A DNA stretch of 64,000 bases from CAVYWD01 sp963772225 (GTDB lineage: Bacteria; Myxococcota; Myxococcia; Myxococcales; UBA5297), in assembly GCA_963772225.1 (NCBI GenBank), contig CAVYWD010000003.1:744001-808000 (forward strand). The letters are read 5' to 3'. The translations under genes and the position numbers were made by a program. Below are positions 49,189 to 57,777 of the stretch, piece by piece. Under the pieces are notes generated by a model. It had not been told where the DNA came from. It worked only from the letters and a program-made list of their open reading frames with translations, and ran no database searches. How positions within the stretch are numbered: the stretch's first letter is position 1; the number at the start of each line of letters is the position of its first letter.

Positions 49189-49333
49189 CGCCGCGTGGCG
49201 ACAGTCACGCTCTTCTTCGAAGGCGTAGCAACTCGAGAATCGACGTCTTACGCCTATGTGTCGCGGACACTCAGAATACGCGCAAAGTGTCGCGGCTTTA
49301 CCGCTCGAATACCTCGATGGGTTACAACGCGCG
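49189..49333 (-). promoter_or_regulatory. Repeated upstream block, copy D
   Basis: AACCCATCGAGGTATTCGAG, then ACACTTTGCGCGTATTCTGA, then GATTCTCGAGTTGCTACG, with TTGCTA, 13 bases and GAGCGTG. It precedes the 48831-49157 gene. Confidence 0.8.
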
Positions 49334-49755
49334 CTCTCGCGCGCGCGCGGGGTGCGGCAAGGGTGGCAAGCGGGCCTTCGGATGCGGCCGTTGGCATCGC
49401 GGGCGAATCGAGGCGGCGGCATAGCGGAGCTGCGGCATTCGGAGAGCGCGCATGAGGGCTGGGCGCCGTGGAGGCTCCACGTCGGCCACGTTTGGCTTCA
49501 CGGCGCATGGGGCCCGCCGGCTCGGGCCTGTCCCCGTCGATTCAGCCCGATGCAACGGGCGCCAAAGGAGAGGGGCCACGGCCTGGGCTTACACAAAGGT
49601 GGTTGGTCATGACGGTGAGGGTGCGGCGCCGCGCACGGAGGGTAGCAAGGCGTTGCAGCCGAACGAAGTTTGGCCTTTCGGCGCGCGGGTCTCGGCGCGC
49701 TCGCGAGTCGCTGATGGCTCGCGAGCCTTTCAAGGATCGCCGGTCGGAAGCCCGG

Positions 49756-49782
49756 GTGGCGCGCCACGTTGGCCCGTGTCGC
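49756..49782 (-). repeat. Interspersed ~30-bp motif, copy 4
   Basis: On the minus strand GCGACACGGGCCAACGTGGC continuing GCGCCAC. Confidence 0.6.
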
Positions 49783-49830
49783 GATGACGGGCCTCCTCCC
49801 GCGTACCCGACCGATGAATGCGGCGATGTG

Positions 49831-49861
49831 CGACGTGTGCCAACGACGCGCGCCATACGGG
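49831..49861 (+). repeat. Interspersed ~30-bp motif, copy 5
   Basis: CGACGTGTGCCAACGACGCG continuing CGCCATACGGG; a diverged copy. Confidence 0.45.
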
Positions 49862-49924
49862 AAAGTGCCCCTTTCGAAAAGCCCGCCGGAGCTCGGAGCG
49901 GCGTTCCGCGCGATAGCGTCGTGT

Positions 49925-50060
49925 AACCCATAGAGGTACATGAGCGGCAAGACCGCGTTTAGTTGTGCGAATTCTGGGCGCCTGAGAGAAAAAGGCGAAA
50001 TCAGCGATCACTCGAGTTGCTACGTTTTCGGGGAAGAGCGTGAGTGTGTCTCGCGACGGG
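49925..50060 (+). promoter_or_regulatory. Repeated upstream block, copy E (amidoligase)
   Basis: AACCCATAGAGG, then TTGTGCGAATTCTGGG, then CTCGAGTTGCTACGTTTTCG. TTGCTA is followed after 13 bases by GAGCGTGAGTGTGTCTCGCG. The start codon lies 52 bases after GAGCGTG. Confidence 0.8.
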
Positions 50061-50094
50061 CACGAAACACAAACCAAACCGCGAGGGGCACACA

Positions 50095-50645
50095 ATGAAG
50101 ACGCTGCGATTCGGATGCGAAATCGAGACGGTGGGCCAGGGCCGCGAGGCGCTTGCCCGCGCCATCCGGAGCGTGGTCGGCGGGACGATTTCGGCCGAGG
50201 GCCGCAGCATGCGCATCCTCGATTCGCGGGGCCGCACCTGGTCGGTGGTTCCTGATAGTTCGCTGAGCAGCTACGACTGCAGCGGCGAGATTGTCTCGCC
50301 GGTCCTCGGGTACGCGGACATCGAGCAACTGCAGAGCGTGGTTCGGGCGGTGCGCGCCGCTGGGGCGCGAGCGGACGCCTCGACCGGAATTCACATTCAT
50401 ATCGATGGAAGCCAATTTGGCCCCCAGGGCCTCGCGAACCTCGCAAAGCTGATGCACAAGCAGGAGCGCCTCCTCGAGCACGCCTTGGGGGTCAGCGCCG
50501 CACGCCTCAGCCGATACTGCAAGCCAATCGATTCCGACTTCATTCAGCGCCTCGAGAACCGGCGCCCAAGGACCATCGCCCAGGTCAACGAAGCCTGGTA
50601 CGGGCACCTGAATCAGCACCCGAACCGGTACGACAGCAGCCGGTA
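50095..50645 (+). pseudogene. Amidoligase, N-terminal part (interrupted by RIT elements)
   Basis: The ATG at 50095 opens LRFGCEIETVGQGREA, then SSYDCSGEIVSPVLGYADIE, STGIHIHIDGSQFGPQGLAN, LMHKQERLLEHALG and RLSRYCKPIDSDF. These are the Amidoligase_2 motifs: the FGCEIE start, a GEIVSPVL strand and the HIHID metal-nucleotide site. Family enzymes form amide bonds between a carboxylate and an amine using ATP. The frame enters the first RIT element at CGGTA and stops 83 bases later (50727). Joined with 54094-54331 and 57778-57924 it gives 936 bases, an uninterrupted 311-codon gene. Confidence 0.85.
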
Positions 50646-50674
50646 TTATGTGGAGCCCGCGATTATGTGGCGCG
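50645..50674 (+). repeat. RIT1 left terminal inverted repeat
   Basis: Contains ATTATGTGG twice in direct orientation, separated by AGCCCGCG. The 30 bases are perfectly inverted at 54033-54062. Confidence 0.9.
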
Positions 50675-50777
50675 CGACCAGCGTGAGCCTGAGAACGCGG
50701 CGCGAAACTCGCGGCGACTCCACATAACGCCGAAAGTGGCCTCTGCCGGAATGTTCCGGCCGGTTCAGGAGGACCAC

Positions 50778-52016
50778 ATGTTGGACAAGTACTTCGTCAA
50801 ACCCACCAGGCTTCGCCAGCTCCGTCGAGGACCGCTCGGGCCGTACCTCGATGATTTCGCCGCCGAGCTTCATCGCCAGGGATTCAAGCTTTCGACCGGT
50901 CAGCACCACCTGTCGCTGTGCTCCAAGTTCAGCACCTTTGCGCGCAGCGAGGGCGTCACCGATGTTGCGGTGATCGACGACGCTTTCGCGCGGAGGTTCC
51001 TCGACGATCTCGCCGTCGAGGGGTGCTTCCCTGAGGCGGACTGCGCGGTCCGGCTGCTACTTGCCTTCCTTCGCTCGAGGGGCGCCCTCAGCTCGCTGCC
51101 GGAACCGGAGGCCGACCGCGACGCGGTGGTGGATGCGTACGACGCTTACCTCCGCGATGTAAAGGGCCTGCAGCCCACCACTCGAGAGGGTTACGTGCGA
51201 GGGGCGGAGCGATTCCAGCGCTGGGCGGGGAGCCAGGGACTCTCGCTCGGAAGGCTGTCGCGCGCGGACGTGCTCATCTTTATCTCATCGGCGCTCAACG
51301 ATGGACGCAGCCCGTCTTGGCGCTCGCACGTGGCCAGCCAGACCCGCTGCTTCCTTCGGTTCCTCGGCGGCGAGGGGCATGCGCCGGTCGGCCTCGAGCG
51401 CGCCGTGCCGCGCACCGCCCGATGGAGGCTTGCCTCCGTCCCGCGCCACCTCCCCTGGGAGAAGGTCCGGCAGCTCATCGATTCGGTGAGCACCTTCCAC
51501 TCCGTCGGTCTGCGTGACAAGGCTGTGCTGCTTCTGTTGGCGATGCTGGGGCTGCGCAGCGGTGAGGTCCGTCGCCTGCAGCTCCCCGACGTGCGCTGGC
51601 GCTCGGGAGAGCTGCACCTGCCGAAGACGAAGAGCTCCAAGGCGCGCGTGCTTCCGATGCCTCACGAGGTCGGCGCGGCCCTCGCCGACTACGTGCTGCA
51701 TGGGCGCCCCGCCGTCGACTTGCCCGAGGTCTTCGTCACGCACCGTGCGCCTCGCACCGCGTTTGCGTCGAGTGCTGGTATCGGCGGCATCGTCGCGGAT
51801 CACCTCCGGCGCAGCGGCATCGCCGCACCCTGCCGAGGAGCGCACCTGCTTCGCCACAGCATGGCCACGCGGCTCGTCAACGCGGGCGTGCCCATCAAGA
51901 CGATCGCCGATGTGCTCGGGCACCAGAGCATTGACACCACCGCCATCTACACGAAGGTCGATGTGACCCGCCTCGCGATGGCCGCGCTGCCGTTCCCGAC
52001 GGGAGGTGCGCGATGA
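50778..52016 (+). CDS. Tyrosine recombinase, first gene of RIT1
   Basis: This 412-residue recombinase begins at the ATG at 50778 with AGGAGG upstream. It has an N-terminal core-binding region in two helical bundles (to about 220) and a catalytic domain with Arg in MLGLRSGEVRRLQL, HxxR in AHLLRHSMATRLV and the His/Tyr end in LGHQSIDTTAIYTKVD. All catalytic residues are present. The stop overlaps the second gene (ATGA). In RIT elements the three recombinases are thought to work together; their individual roles are unknown. Confidence 0.85.
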   Translation: MLDKYFVKPTRLRQLRRGPLGPYLDDFAAELHRQGFKLSTGQHHLSLCSKFSTFARSEGVTDVAVIDDAFARRFLDDLAVEGCFPEADCAVRLLLAFLRSRGALSSLPEPEADRDAVVDAYDAYLRDVKGLQPTTREGYVRGAERFQRWAGSQGLSLGRLSRADVLIFISSALNDGRSPSWRSHVASQTRCFLRFLGGEGHAPVGLERAVPRTARWRLASVPRHLPWEKVRQLIDSVSTFHSVGLRDKAVLLLLAMLGLRSGEVRRLQLPDVRWRSGELHLPKTKSSKARVLPMPHEVGAALADYVLHGRPAVDLPEVFVTHRAPRTAFASSAGIGGIVADHLRRSGIAAPCRGAHLLRHSMATRLVNAGVPIKTIADVLGHQSIDTTAIYTKVDVTRLAMAALPFPTGGAR

Positions 52017-52966
52017 GGTCCTTCCTGAGTTGCTTCGCGCCGCGCCTCAACGACTACGTCGCGTTGCGCCGAAACTTGGGGTTCCAGTTCAAGGTCCAGG
52101 CCGAGATGTTGATTCAGTTCGATAGGTTCGCGCACGCGCGGCACTACGAGGGCGCCATCAGTGCCGAGCTCGTCAGCGACTTCGCCATCTCAGGCGACGT
52201 CAGCGAGGTGTTCCAGGCGCGCCGCTACCAGGTGGTGCGCAACTTCGCCGAGTACGTCGCCAACTTCGAGCCGGAGACGCCGCTGCTCGATCCCGGCTTC
52301 ATCCGTCGCCCGCACAAGCGCCCCGTCCCGTATATCTACTCCGACGACGAGATCCTTCGGCTGCTCGAGAACGCAAAGAAGATCTCTCGGCGCCATCCCG
52401 TGCGCGGCGCCACCGTGCACGCGATGGTCGGACTCGGCGCCGCCTCCGGCCTACGCTGTAGGGAGGTCATCCGCCTTGACCGCAAGGACGTCGACCTTCG
52501 CACTGGCGTGCTGTCGGTGCGTGGCTCCAAGTTCAACAAGGACCGGCTGGTGCCGGTGCACGCTTCGACTCTGGAGGTGCTGCGTCGCTACGCAGAGGTC
52601 CGCGACGCCCACTTCGGCGAGATCGCGTCGCCCGCGTTCTTTGTCACACTCCGCTCGGACCGGTACGCCCGAAGCACCGTGCAGCTCGACTTCTGGCATC
52701 TCGGTCGCGCCGCCGGGCTGCGCGAGGCCACGGGCAACGGTCCTCGGTACCATGATCTCCGTCACACGTTCGCCGTCCGACGGCTTGCCGGGTGGTACCG
52801 CGAGGGGCTCGACCTTCAGGCGATGCTCCCGGTGCTGGCTACATACATGGGGCACGCCCACTACACGGACACGGCCTACTACCTGGGCGCGACGGCCGAG
52901 CTTCTCGGGCTAGCGGCAGATCGCTTCGCGCGCTTCGTCGGCGCCACGAAGGGAGGCACGCCATGA
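52013..52966 (+). CDS. Tyrosine recombinase, second gene of RIT1
   Basis: This 317-residue recombinase has a short N-terminal binding domain and a catalytic domain with GAASGLRCREVIRLD, HDLRHTFAVRRL and MGHAHYTDTAYYLG. The extended HDLRHTFAV and the GTA-type ending are shared with the second gene of RIT2. It overlaps both neighbours by four bases, so the trio is one translation unit. Confidence 0.85.
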   Translation: MRSFLSCFAPRLNDYVALRRNLGFQFKVQAEMLIQFDRFAHARHYEGAISAELVSDFAISGDVSEVFQARRYQVVRNFAEYVANFEPETPLLDPGFIRRPHKRPVPYIYSDDEILRLLENAKKISRRHPVRGATVHAMVGLGAASGLRCREVIRLDRKDVDLRTGVLSVRGSKFNKDRLVPVHASTLEVLRRYAEVRDAHFGEIASPAFFVTLRSDRYARSTVQLDFWHLGRAAGLREATGNGPRYHDLRHTFAVRRLAGWYREGLDLQAMLPVLATYMGHAHYTDTAYYLGATAELLGLAADRFARFVGATKGGTP

Positions 52967-53973
52967 GCCGCCGCAAGCCGTCGGCCCTCGGTGGCCTCCT
53001 CGACACCTTCTTCCGGCAACGCCTCGCCGCACAACGGCGGGCGAGCCCCGCCACCATCGCTACCTATCGCGACGCCCTGCGCCTGCTGCTCGTCTTCGCG
53101 TCCGAAAAGCTGGGCAAGCCCCCGGTGCAGTTGGACATCAAGGAGCTCGATCGCGACCTCGTCCTCGCGTTCCTCGATTTTCTCGAGAAGAAGCGCGGCA
53201 ACAGCGTGCGCACGCGCAACGCACGGCTGGCCGCCATTCGCTCGTTCTTCCAGCACGTAACGTACAGTGAACCATCGGCGGTGGGCATGGCGCAGAGAAT
53301 CCTGTCGATCCCAAGCAAGCGCGCCTCGAAAAAGGTCTTCGAGCACCTGACCGTCAACGAGCTGGATGCGGTGCTGGCAATCCCAGACTGCACGACGAAG
53401 CTGGGACGTCGCGACCACGCGATACTGCTCTTCCTCGCGCGCACAGGCGCTCGGGCGTCGGAGGTTGTTGCGCTCGACATAGACGACCTCCGGCTCGAAG
53501 AACCGGCGCAAGTGCTGCTTCATGGAAAGGGGAGCAAGGACCGCCCTGTGCCGCTCACCCCCGACCTTGTCACATCGCTCAAGGAACTCGCCAAGAGCCG
53601 ACCGCGCCCGTCCCCGCGCACGCCTGCGTTCACAAACGCGCGCGGAAATCGGCTCACGCGCTGGGGCGTCAGACACATCCTCGCTCGTGCTGTAAGTGCG
53701 GCAGCGTCAAAAGCCGCTCCGGGCCTTCGCGATCGGCGCGTGTCACCGCACGTGCTGCGCCACACCAACGGGATGCACCACCTTCAGGCCGGCGTTGACC
53801 TCGCGACGATCCAGTCCCTGCTGGGGCACGCGTCGATCGCCACCACGCATCTCTACGTCGAGGCGAACATCGAGATGATGCGTGCGGCGCTGGCAAAGGG
53901 GCAGCACAACGACGCGGTGATCACGAAGTATGAGCCGCCCGACGCGGTGCTCGCGCTGCTCGAGAAGCTATGA
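52963..53973 (+). CDS. Tyrosine recombinase, third gene of RIT1
   Basis: This 336-residue recombinase begins in the ATGA overlap with the second gene. The catalytic domain has RTGARASEVVALD, VSPHVLRHTNGMHHL and LGHASIATTHLYVEAN, so Arg, HxxR, His and Tyr are kept. The N-terminal core-binding domain (RQRLAAQRRASPATIATYRD) is of the XerC/D type. Confidence 0.85.
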   Translation: MSRRKPSALGGLLDTFFRQRLAAQRRASPATIATYRDALRLLLVFASEKLGKPPVQLDIKELDRDLVLAFLDFLEKKRGNSVRTRNARLAAIRSFFQHVTYSEPSAVGMAQRILSIPSKRASKKVFEHLTVNELDAVLAIPDCTTKLGRRDHAILLFLARTGARASEVVALDIDDLRLEEPAQVLLHGKGSKDRPVPLTPDLVTSLKELAKSRPRPSPRTPAFTNARGNRLTRWGVRHILARAVSAAASKAAPGLRDRRVSPHVLRHTNGMHHLQAGVDLATIQSLLGHASIATTHLYVEANIEMMRAALAKGQHNDAVITKYEPPDAVLALLEKL

Positions 53974-54032
53974 CGACGATTATGTGAAGCTGGCCGGTGC
54001 TCGGTCGAGGCACGAGGGGTCTCGCCGAGCGC

Positions 54033-54062
54033 CGCGCCACATAATCGCGGGCTCCACATAAT
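54033..54062 (-). repeat. RIT1 right terminal inverted repeat
   Basis: Perfect inverted copy of 50645-50674, again with two CCACATAAT blocks. Confidence 0.9.
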
Positions 54063-54094
54063 ACCTCTTATGTTGCGCTCAACATAAGAGGTAT
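54061..54094. repeat. Palindrome at the right end of RIT1
   Basis: 34-nt near-perfect palindrome; arms ATACCTCTTATGTTG and CAACATAAGAGGTAT. Its core reads TTATGTTGCGCTCAACATAA. The outer five bases are the inverted and direct copies of the target GGTAT. Confidence 0.85.
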
Positions 54095-54331
54095 CACGGG
54101 CTGAACCTCAACAGCCTCTTCTTTCGGGGAACCATCGAGTTCCGACTCTTCAACGGCACGGTCCACGCTGGCGAGGTGAAGGCCTACGTCCAGCTGGCCC
54201 TCGCTCTCGCGGCGAAGGCGCGGGATTCCAGGGCGGCATCGAGCAAGCGCCGGGAGTTCAACGCGGCGACCGCCAAGTACGACTTCCGGGTGTTCCTCCT
54301 TGGCCTCGGGATGATCGGCGACGAGTTCAAG
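54094..54331 (+). pseudogene. Amidoligase, middle part (between the two RIT elements)
   Basis: This segment encodes HGLNLNSLFFRGTIEFRLFN, GTVHAGEVKAYVQLALALAA and KYDFRVFLLGLGMIGDEFK. The motif RGTIEFRLFNGT is the conserved C-terminal active-site strand of Amidoligase_2. The frame continues exactly from the N-terminal part if RIT1 is removed. On the right the frame enters RIT2 after TTCAAG and stops at about 54373. Confidence 0.85.
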
Positions 54332-54359
54332 TTATGTTCAGCTCTGCATAACTTGAACT
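54324..54359. repeat. Palindrome at the left end of RIT2
   Basis: Arms AGTTCAAGTTATG and CATAACTTGAACT around TTCAGCTCTG. The core TTATGTTCAGCTCTGCATAA has the same layout and length as the RIT1 palindrome core. The outer TTCAAG and CTTGAA are direct and inverted copies of the target. Confidence 0.85.
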
Positions 54360-54387
54360 ATTCCGAGCGATAGATAATGCCGAGCCG
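54360..54387 (+). repeat. RIT2 left terminal inverted repeat
   Basis: Contains ATTCCGAGC and ATGCCGAGC as direct repeats separated by GATAGATA; perfectly inverted at 57742-57769. Confidence 0.9.
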
Positions 54388-54521
54388 ATGTCCGCCATTT
54401 GTGGGTCAGCACAGCAGGAACGCGCTCCAACTCACACCTTGGCCACCATAGGACTCGGCATTATCGGCTGCGATAAACGCGCCGATTACAGCGACAAGGA
54501 GCGCTCGAGCCAGGAGGCCCA

Positions 54522-55766
54522 ATGCTTGAGGAGTTCTATAGGCGACCCGCGTCCATGCTTCGTCTTCAAGGCGGCCCCCTGTCGTACCACATGCCATCAA
54601 TCGCTCGCGAGATCGGGATGTCCGGGTTTGGCACTAAATACCTGCAACAGAAGCTCAGGCACGTGCGGCTTCTCGACGAGTGGCTTGGGCGTCGGCGGCT
54701 TCCAATCTCCTCCCTTGATGAGACTCTTGTGCGTCGCTTTCTAACGTCCTGCCGACGTACAAAGCGCTTTCGCGCGTGCAGCGGCGTACACGCCACGTGC
54801 GCAACCATCTTGAGCGTCTTGCGCAAACTCGGGGCTATCCCCACTCGTGAGCGCAGTAACCCCGAACGCGGCCTTGGCCGTCTTGAACCCGAGTTCATCA
54901 GGTACCTGGTTGAGGAGCGGGGACTATGTGAAAGGTCCATTGAGCGATATCTTGGCGAGATACGTTGCTTCGCCAAAGCCACCTCTCCGCACGGAAGATT
55001 AGCTGCCAGACGAATTCGTCCCAATGATGTAGCCAAGTTTATCCTTGCTCGGTCTCGTCGATTCAGCCAAAGTGGGGTCGCGCTTGCGGCTACTTCGCTG
55101 AGAGCCTTTCTCCGCTTTCTCTATATCGAGAATCGCATCACGAACAATCTGGCGGCAGCGGTGCCTGCCGTCCCGTCACTTGGCCTCTCGAGGACGCCGG
55201 TGTTTCTGAGTCCGGACGAGGTTGAAGCCCTACTGGCATCCCTCAACCGCAGAACGCCATCAGGAGCACGAGATTACGCAATGATTCTGATCCTGGTGCG
55301 GCTGGGCGTTCGCGCCTGCGAGGTCGCAAGGATTGCGCTCGACGACATCAACTGGAGCTCTAGCCGCATCCGCATGCCTGGGGCCAAGGCGGCGCCTCAC
55401 GTCGAGTACCCGATGGATAGAGATGTGGGACAGGCGTTGGCTGAATACCTAAGAAGTGCGCGTCCAAAATCTGATTTGCGTCAAGTCTTTCTGCGAGCAA
55501 ATGCGCCACACGTTGAACTGCGTCCCTCAGCGGTGGGCAAAGCTGTCCGACGGGCAATTGAACGCGCACAACTTGCCCCAGCTCGAAAAGGCGCTCATGT
55601 TCTGAGGCACTCGCTCGCAACAGGCATGATGCGAGGAGGAGCATCGTTGGCTGAAATCGCGGAAGTGCTTCGACATGGAAGCCTGGATGCAACGCGCATT
55701 TATGCTCAGGTTGACTTTGAGAGTCTCCGACAGTTGGCGCAACGCTGGCCGAAAGGGGCAGCATGA
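54522..55766 (+). CDS. Tyrosine recombinase, first gene of RIT2
   Basis: This 414-residue recombinase has the catalytic residues in LVRLGVRACEVARIALD, AHVLRHSLATGMM and LRHGSLDATRIYAQVD. The last motif has R in place of the usual G before H, which does not affect catalytic residues. It corresponds in order and length to the first gene of RIT1 but is only distantly similar. The ATG at 54522 has CAGGAGG upstream; the stop overlaps the next start. Confidence 0.85.
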   Translation: MLEEFYRRPASMLRLQGGPLSYHMPSIAREIGMSGFGTKYLQQKLRHVRLLDEWLGRRRLPISSLDETLVRRFLTSCRRTKRFRACSGVHATCATILSVLRKLGAIPTRERSNPERGLGRLEPEFIRYLVEERGLCERSIERYLGEIRCFAKATSPHGRLAARRIRPNDVAKFILARSRRFSQSGVALAATSLRAFLRFLYIENRITNNLAAAVPAVPSLGLSRTPVFLSPDEVEALLASLNRRTPSGARDYAMILILVRLGVRACEVARIALDDINWSSSRIRMPGAKAAPHVEYPMDRDVGQALAEYLRSARPKSDLRQVFLRANAPHVELRPSAVGKAVRRAIERAQLAPARKGAHVLRHSLATGMMRGGASLAEIAEVLRHGSLDATRIYAQVDFESLRQLAQRWPKGAA

Positions 55767-56692
55767 ACTCGCTGCGAAGAGAACTTCTCCGCTATATCGG
55801 CCTGCGTCAAGCAGTCGGCTTCAAGCTTCGCGGCGAGAAGCAAAAGCTATCAAAGTTTCTCGGATTTCTTGAACAGAGGAGGGCAGGTACCGTCACCACA
55901 TCCTTGGCTATTGAATGGGCGATGGATTCGCGCCTCAACGTATGCACGCGCATGCATCGTCTGTCATCGGTTCGCGGCTTCGCGCAATTCCTATGCGTTC
56001 GCAATCCTCGCACAGAGGTCCCTCCAGTCAGGTTGATTCGTCTGCGGTATGTGCGTCCCAAGCCCTACTACTACAGCGAGCGCGACGTGGCGCGCCTGGT
56101 GATGGAATCGACCAGGCGCCAAGCAAGACGAATCTCTGTACCCACATATGGGACAGTCATTGGGCTTCTGGCCGTCACCGGGATGCGCCTCGGCGAGGCC
56201 GTGGCGCTCGAAGAGCGCGATGTGGACCTCGCCAACGGCGTTCTGCGGCTCCGCGAAACGAAGTTTCGCAAGACTCGATGCATCCCGCTCTCCAAGTCGA
56301 CTGTGGCGGCCCTGCGCAGGTATTCGAGGTCAAGGGATCTGCTCATCGCGCGGCGGAGTACCGCATTTTTTGTCACCGAGCAGGGCTGTCGGATCTGTCG
56401 TGAAAAGGTTGAATTTGAATTTGCGAGGGTCTCTTGCAAGCTTGGTCTGCGTGCGCCTGGACGGAAGCATGGTCACGGACCGCGCCTGCATGACTTGCGA
56501 CACACCTTTGCCATTAGGACTCTCGTCAATTGGTACAAGATGGGTCTCGATGTAGAGCGCGAGCTTCCGAGGCTGTCGGACTTTCTCGGACATAAAAATC
56601 TATCGTCGACCTACTGGTATCTGTCTGCCACGCCTGAGCTCCTTCGGCTTGCTGCAGGTAAGCTTCATCCTCTCAATGGAGGAATGCCGTGA
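55763..56692 (+). CDS. Tyrosine recombinase, second gene of RIT2
   Basis: This 309-residue recombinase has AVTGMRLGEAVALEERD, LHDLRHTFAIRTLVNWYKMG and LGHKNLSSTYWYLSAT. It is the counterpart of the second RIT1 gene, with which it shares HDLRHTFAxR and the same length. It overlaps the first gene by ATGA and the third by TGATG. Confidence 0.85.
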   Translation: MNSLRRELLRYIGLRQAVGFKLRGEKQKLSKFLGFLEQRRAGTVTTSLAIEWAMDSRLNVCTRMHRLSSVRGFAQFLCVRNPRTEVPPVRLIRLRYVRPKPYYYSERDVARLVMESTRRQARRISVPTYGTVIGLLAVTGMRLGEAVALEERDVDLANGVLRLRETKFRKTRCIPLSKSTVAALRRYSRSRDLLIARRSTAFFVTEQGCRICREKVEFEFARVSCKLGLRAPGRKHGHGPRLHDLRHTFAIRTLVNWYKMGLDVERELPRLSDFLGHKNLSSTYWYLSATPELLRLAAGKLHPLNGGMP

Positions 56693-57687
56693 TGCGACCA
56701 GTGCTCTTCAGCTCCGTTCTGCAACGCTTCTTCACGGAACGTCTTATTCGTCAAACCGGCGCCAGTCCTCACACGGTCGCGAGTTATCGAGATTCGTTCC
56801 GTCTACTGTTGGCGTTTGCTCAAGAGGATATCGGGAAGGAGCCGTCTTCGCTTCTTCTTTCAGACGTTGACGCATCGCTTGTTGGGCGCTTCCTTGCCCA
56901 TGTAGAGCGAGGTCGAGGCAACTGTGTCCGAACGCGGAACGTAAGAGCCGCTGCGATTCGCTCCCTGTTCAGGTACGCGGCACTCGAGGAGCCAGCCTGT
57001 GCTCTCATGATTCAACGGGTGTTGGCAATTCCCACGAAGCGGTTCAGTCGGAGGGAGATAAGCTATCTTTCTCACGCTGAGGCCCAGGCGTTGATTGACT
57101 CACCCAATCTATGCTCCTGGTCTGGACGCCGCGATCGAGCGCTGCTTCTTTTGATGGTCCAAACTGGGCTTCGGGTCTCCGAGGTGACAGGGCTAGTGAA
57201 AGGCGACATCGCCCTGGGGGCTGGCTCTCACGTACATTGCCACGGAAAGGGGCGAAAGGAGCGCTGTACGCCACTGCTAAAGAAAACAGGCTTAATCATG
57301 AGTTCGTGGCTGAAAGAAACCGAGCAAAGGAGTGACGCCGTGCTTTTCCCGAGTGCGCGAGGGCAGCGTCTGAGTTCGGACGGCGTCGCATACATCTTGT
57401 CAAAGCACGTGAAGTCGGCAGCCCGGTGCTGTGCTTCGCTGAACCAGAAACACGTAACGCCCCACACGCTGAGGCATACCGCAGCAATGGAACTGCTGCG
57501 AGGCGGAGTTGCTCGAGCTGTCATCGCCCTCTGGCTTGGCCATGAATCGATTGAGAGCACGGGGATCTATCTCCACGCCAATCTGGAGATGAAGGAAAAG
57601 GCGCTTGCCAATGCAACGCCGTACCGCGCAAGCGCAAAGCGCTTCCGGCCGAGCGACGACCTAATGGAGTTTCTGAAGAATCTGTGA
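56692..57687 (+). CDS. Tyrosine recombinase, third gene of RIT2
   Basis: This 331-residue recombinase has QTGLRVSEVTGLVKGD, VTPHTLRHTAAMELL and LGHESIESTGIYLHAN; all catalytic residues are present. The ATG at 56692 overlaps the previous stop; a GTG one codon upstream is possible. The XerC/D-like N-terminus (TGASPHTVASYRDSFRLLLA) mirrors the third gene of RIT1. Confidence 0.85.
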   Translation: MRPVLFSSVLQRFFTERLIRQTGASPHTVASYRDSFRLLLAFAQEDIGKEPSSLLLSDVDASLVGRFLAHVERGRGNCVRTRNVRAAAIRSLFRYAALEEPACALMIQRVLAIPTKRFSRREISYLSHAEAQALIDSPNLCSWSGRRDRALLLLMVQTGLRVSEVTGLVKGDIALGAGSHVHCHGKGRKERCTPLLKKTGLIMSSWLKETEQRSDAVLFPSARGQRLSSDGVAYILSKHVKSAARCCASLNQKHVTPHTLRHTAAMELLRGGVARAVIALWLGHESIESTGIYLHANLEMKEKALANATPYRASAKRFRPSDDLMEFLKNL

Positions 57688-57741
57688 ATTATGCCGAGGG
57701 ATAGCGCTTTCGCCCCTAGAGGTCCCGATGAGTGCGGGGTG

Positions 57742-57769
57742 CGGCTCGGCATTATCTATCGCTCGGAAT
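57742..57769 (-). repeat. RIT2 right terminal inverted repeat
   Basis: Perfect inverted copy of 54360-54387; the target copy TTCAAG follows after two bases. Confidence 0.9.
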
Positions 57770-57777
57770 AATTCAAG

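Larger units (their letters stand above)
49334..49924. other. Divergent intergenic region with motif copies
   Basis: About 590 bases between the minus-strand and plus-strand gene sets. It holds two copies of the interspersed motif (49756 and 49831), a partial one at 49474-49497, and no open frame of convincing protein character. Confidence 0.5.
50645..54093 (+). mobile_element. Recombinase-in-trio element RIT1
   Basis: Three overlapping tyrosine-recombinase genes in one direction are flanked by perfect 30-bp inverted repeats at 50645-50674 and 54033-54062. A palindrome (54061-54094) follows the right repeat. GGTAT is found on both outer sides (50642-50646 and 54090-54094). The insertion lies in the amidoligase codon TAT of the sequence CGG TAT CAC. 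Confidence 0.88.
54332..57777 (+). mobile_element. Recombinase-in-trio element RIT2
   Basis: The second trio of overlapping tyrosine-recombinase genes lies between perfect 28-bp inverted repeats at 54360-54387 and 57742-57769 (extending six more bases outward with one mismatch). TTCAAG flanks both outer sides (54326-54331 and 57772-57777). It interrupts the amidoligase after codon AAG. Its base composition is visibly less GC-rich than RIT1 and the surroundings, so it came from a different source. Confidence 0.88.
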
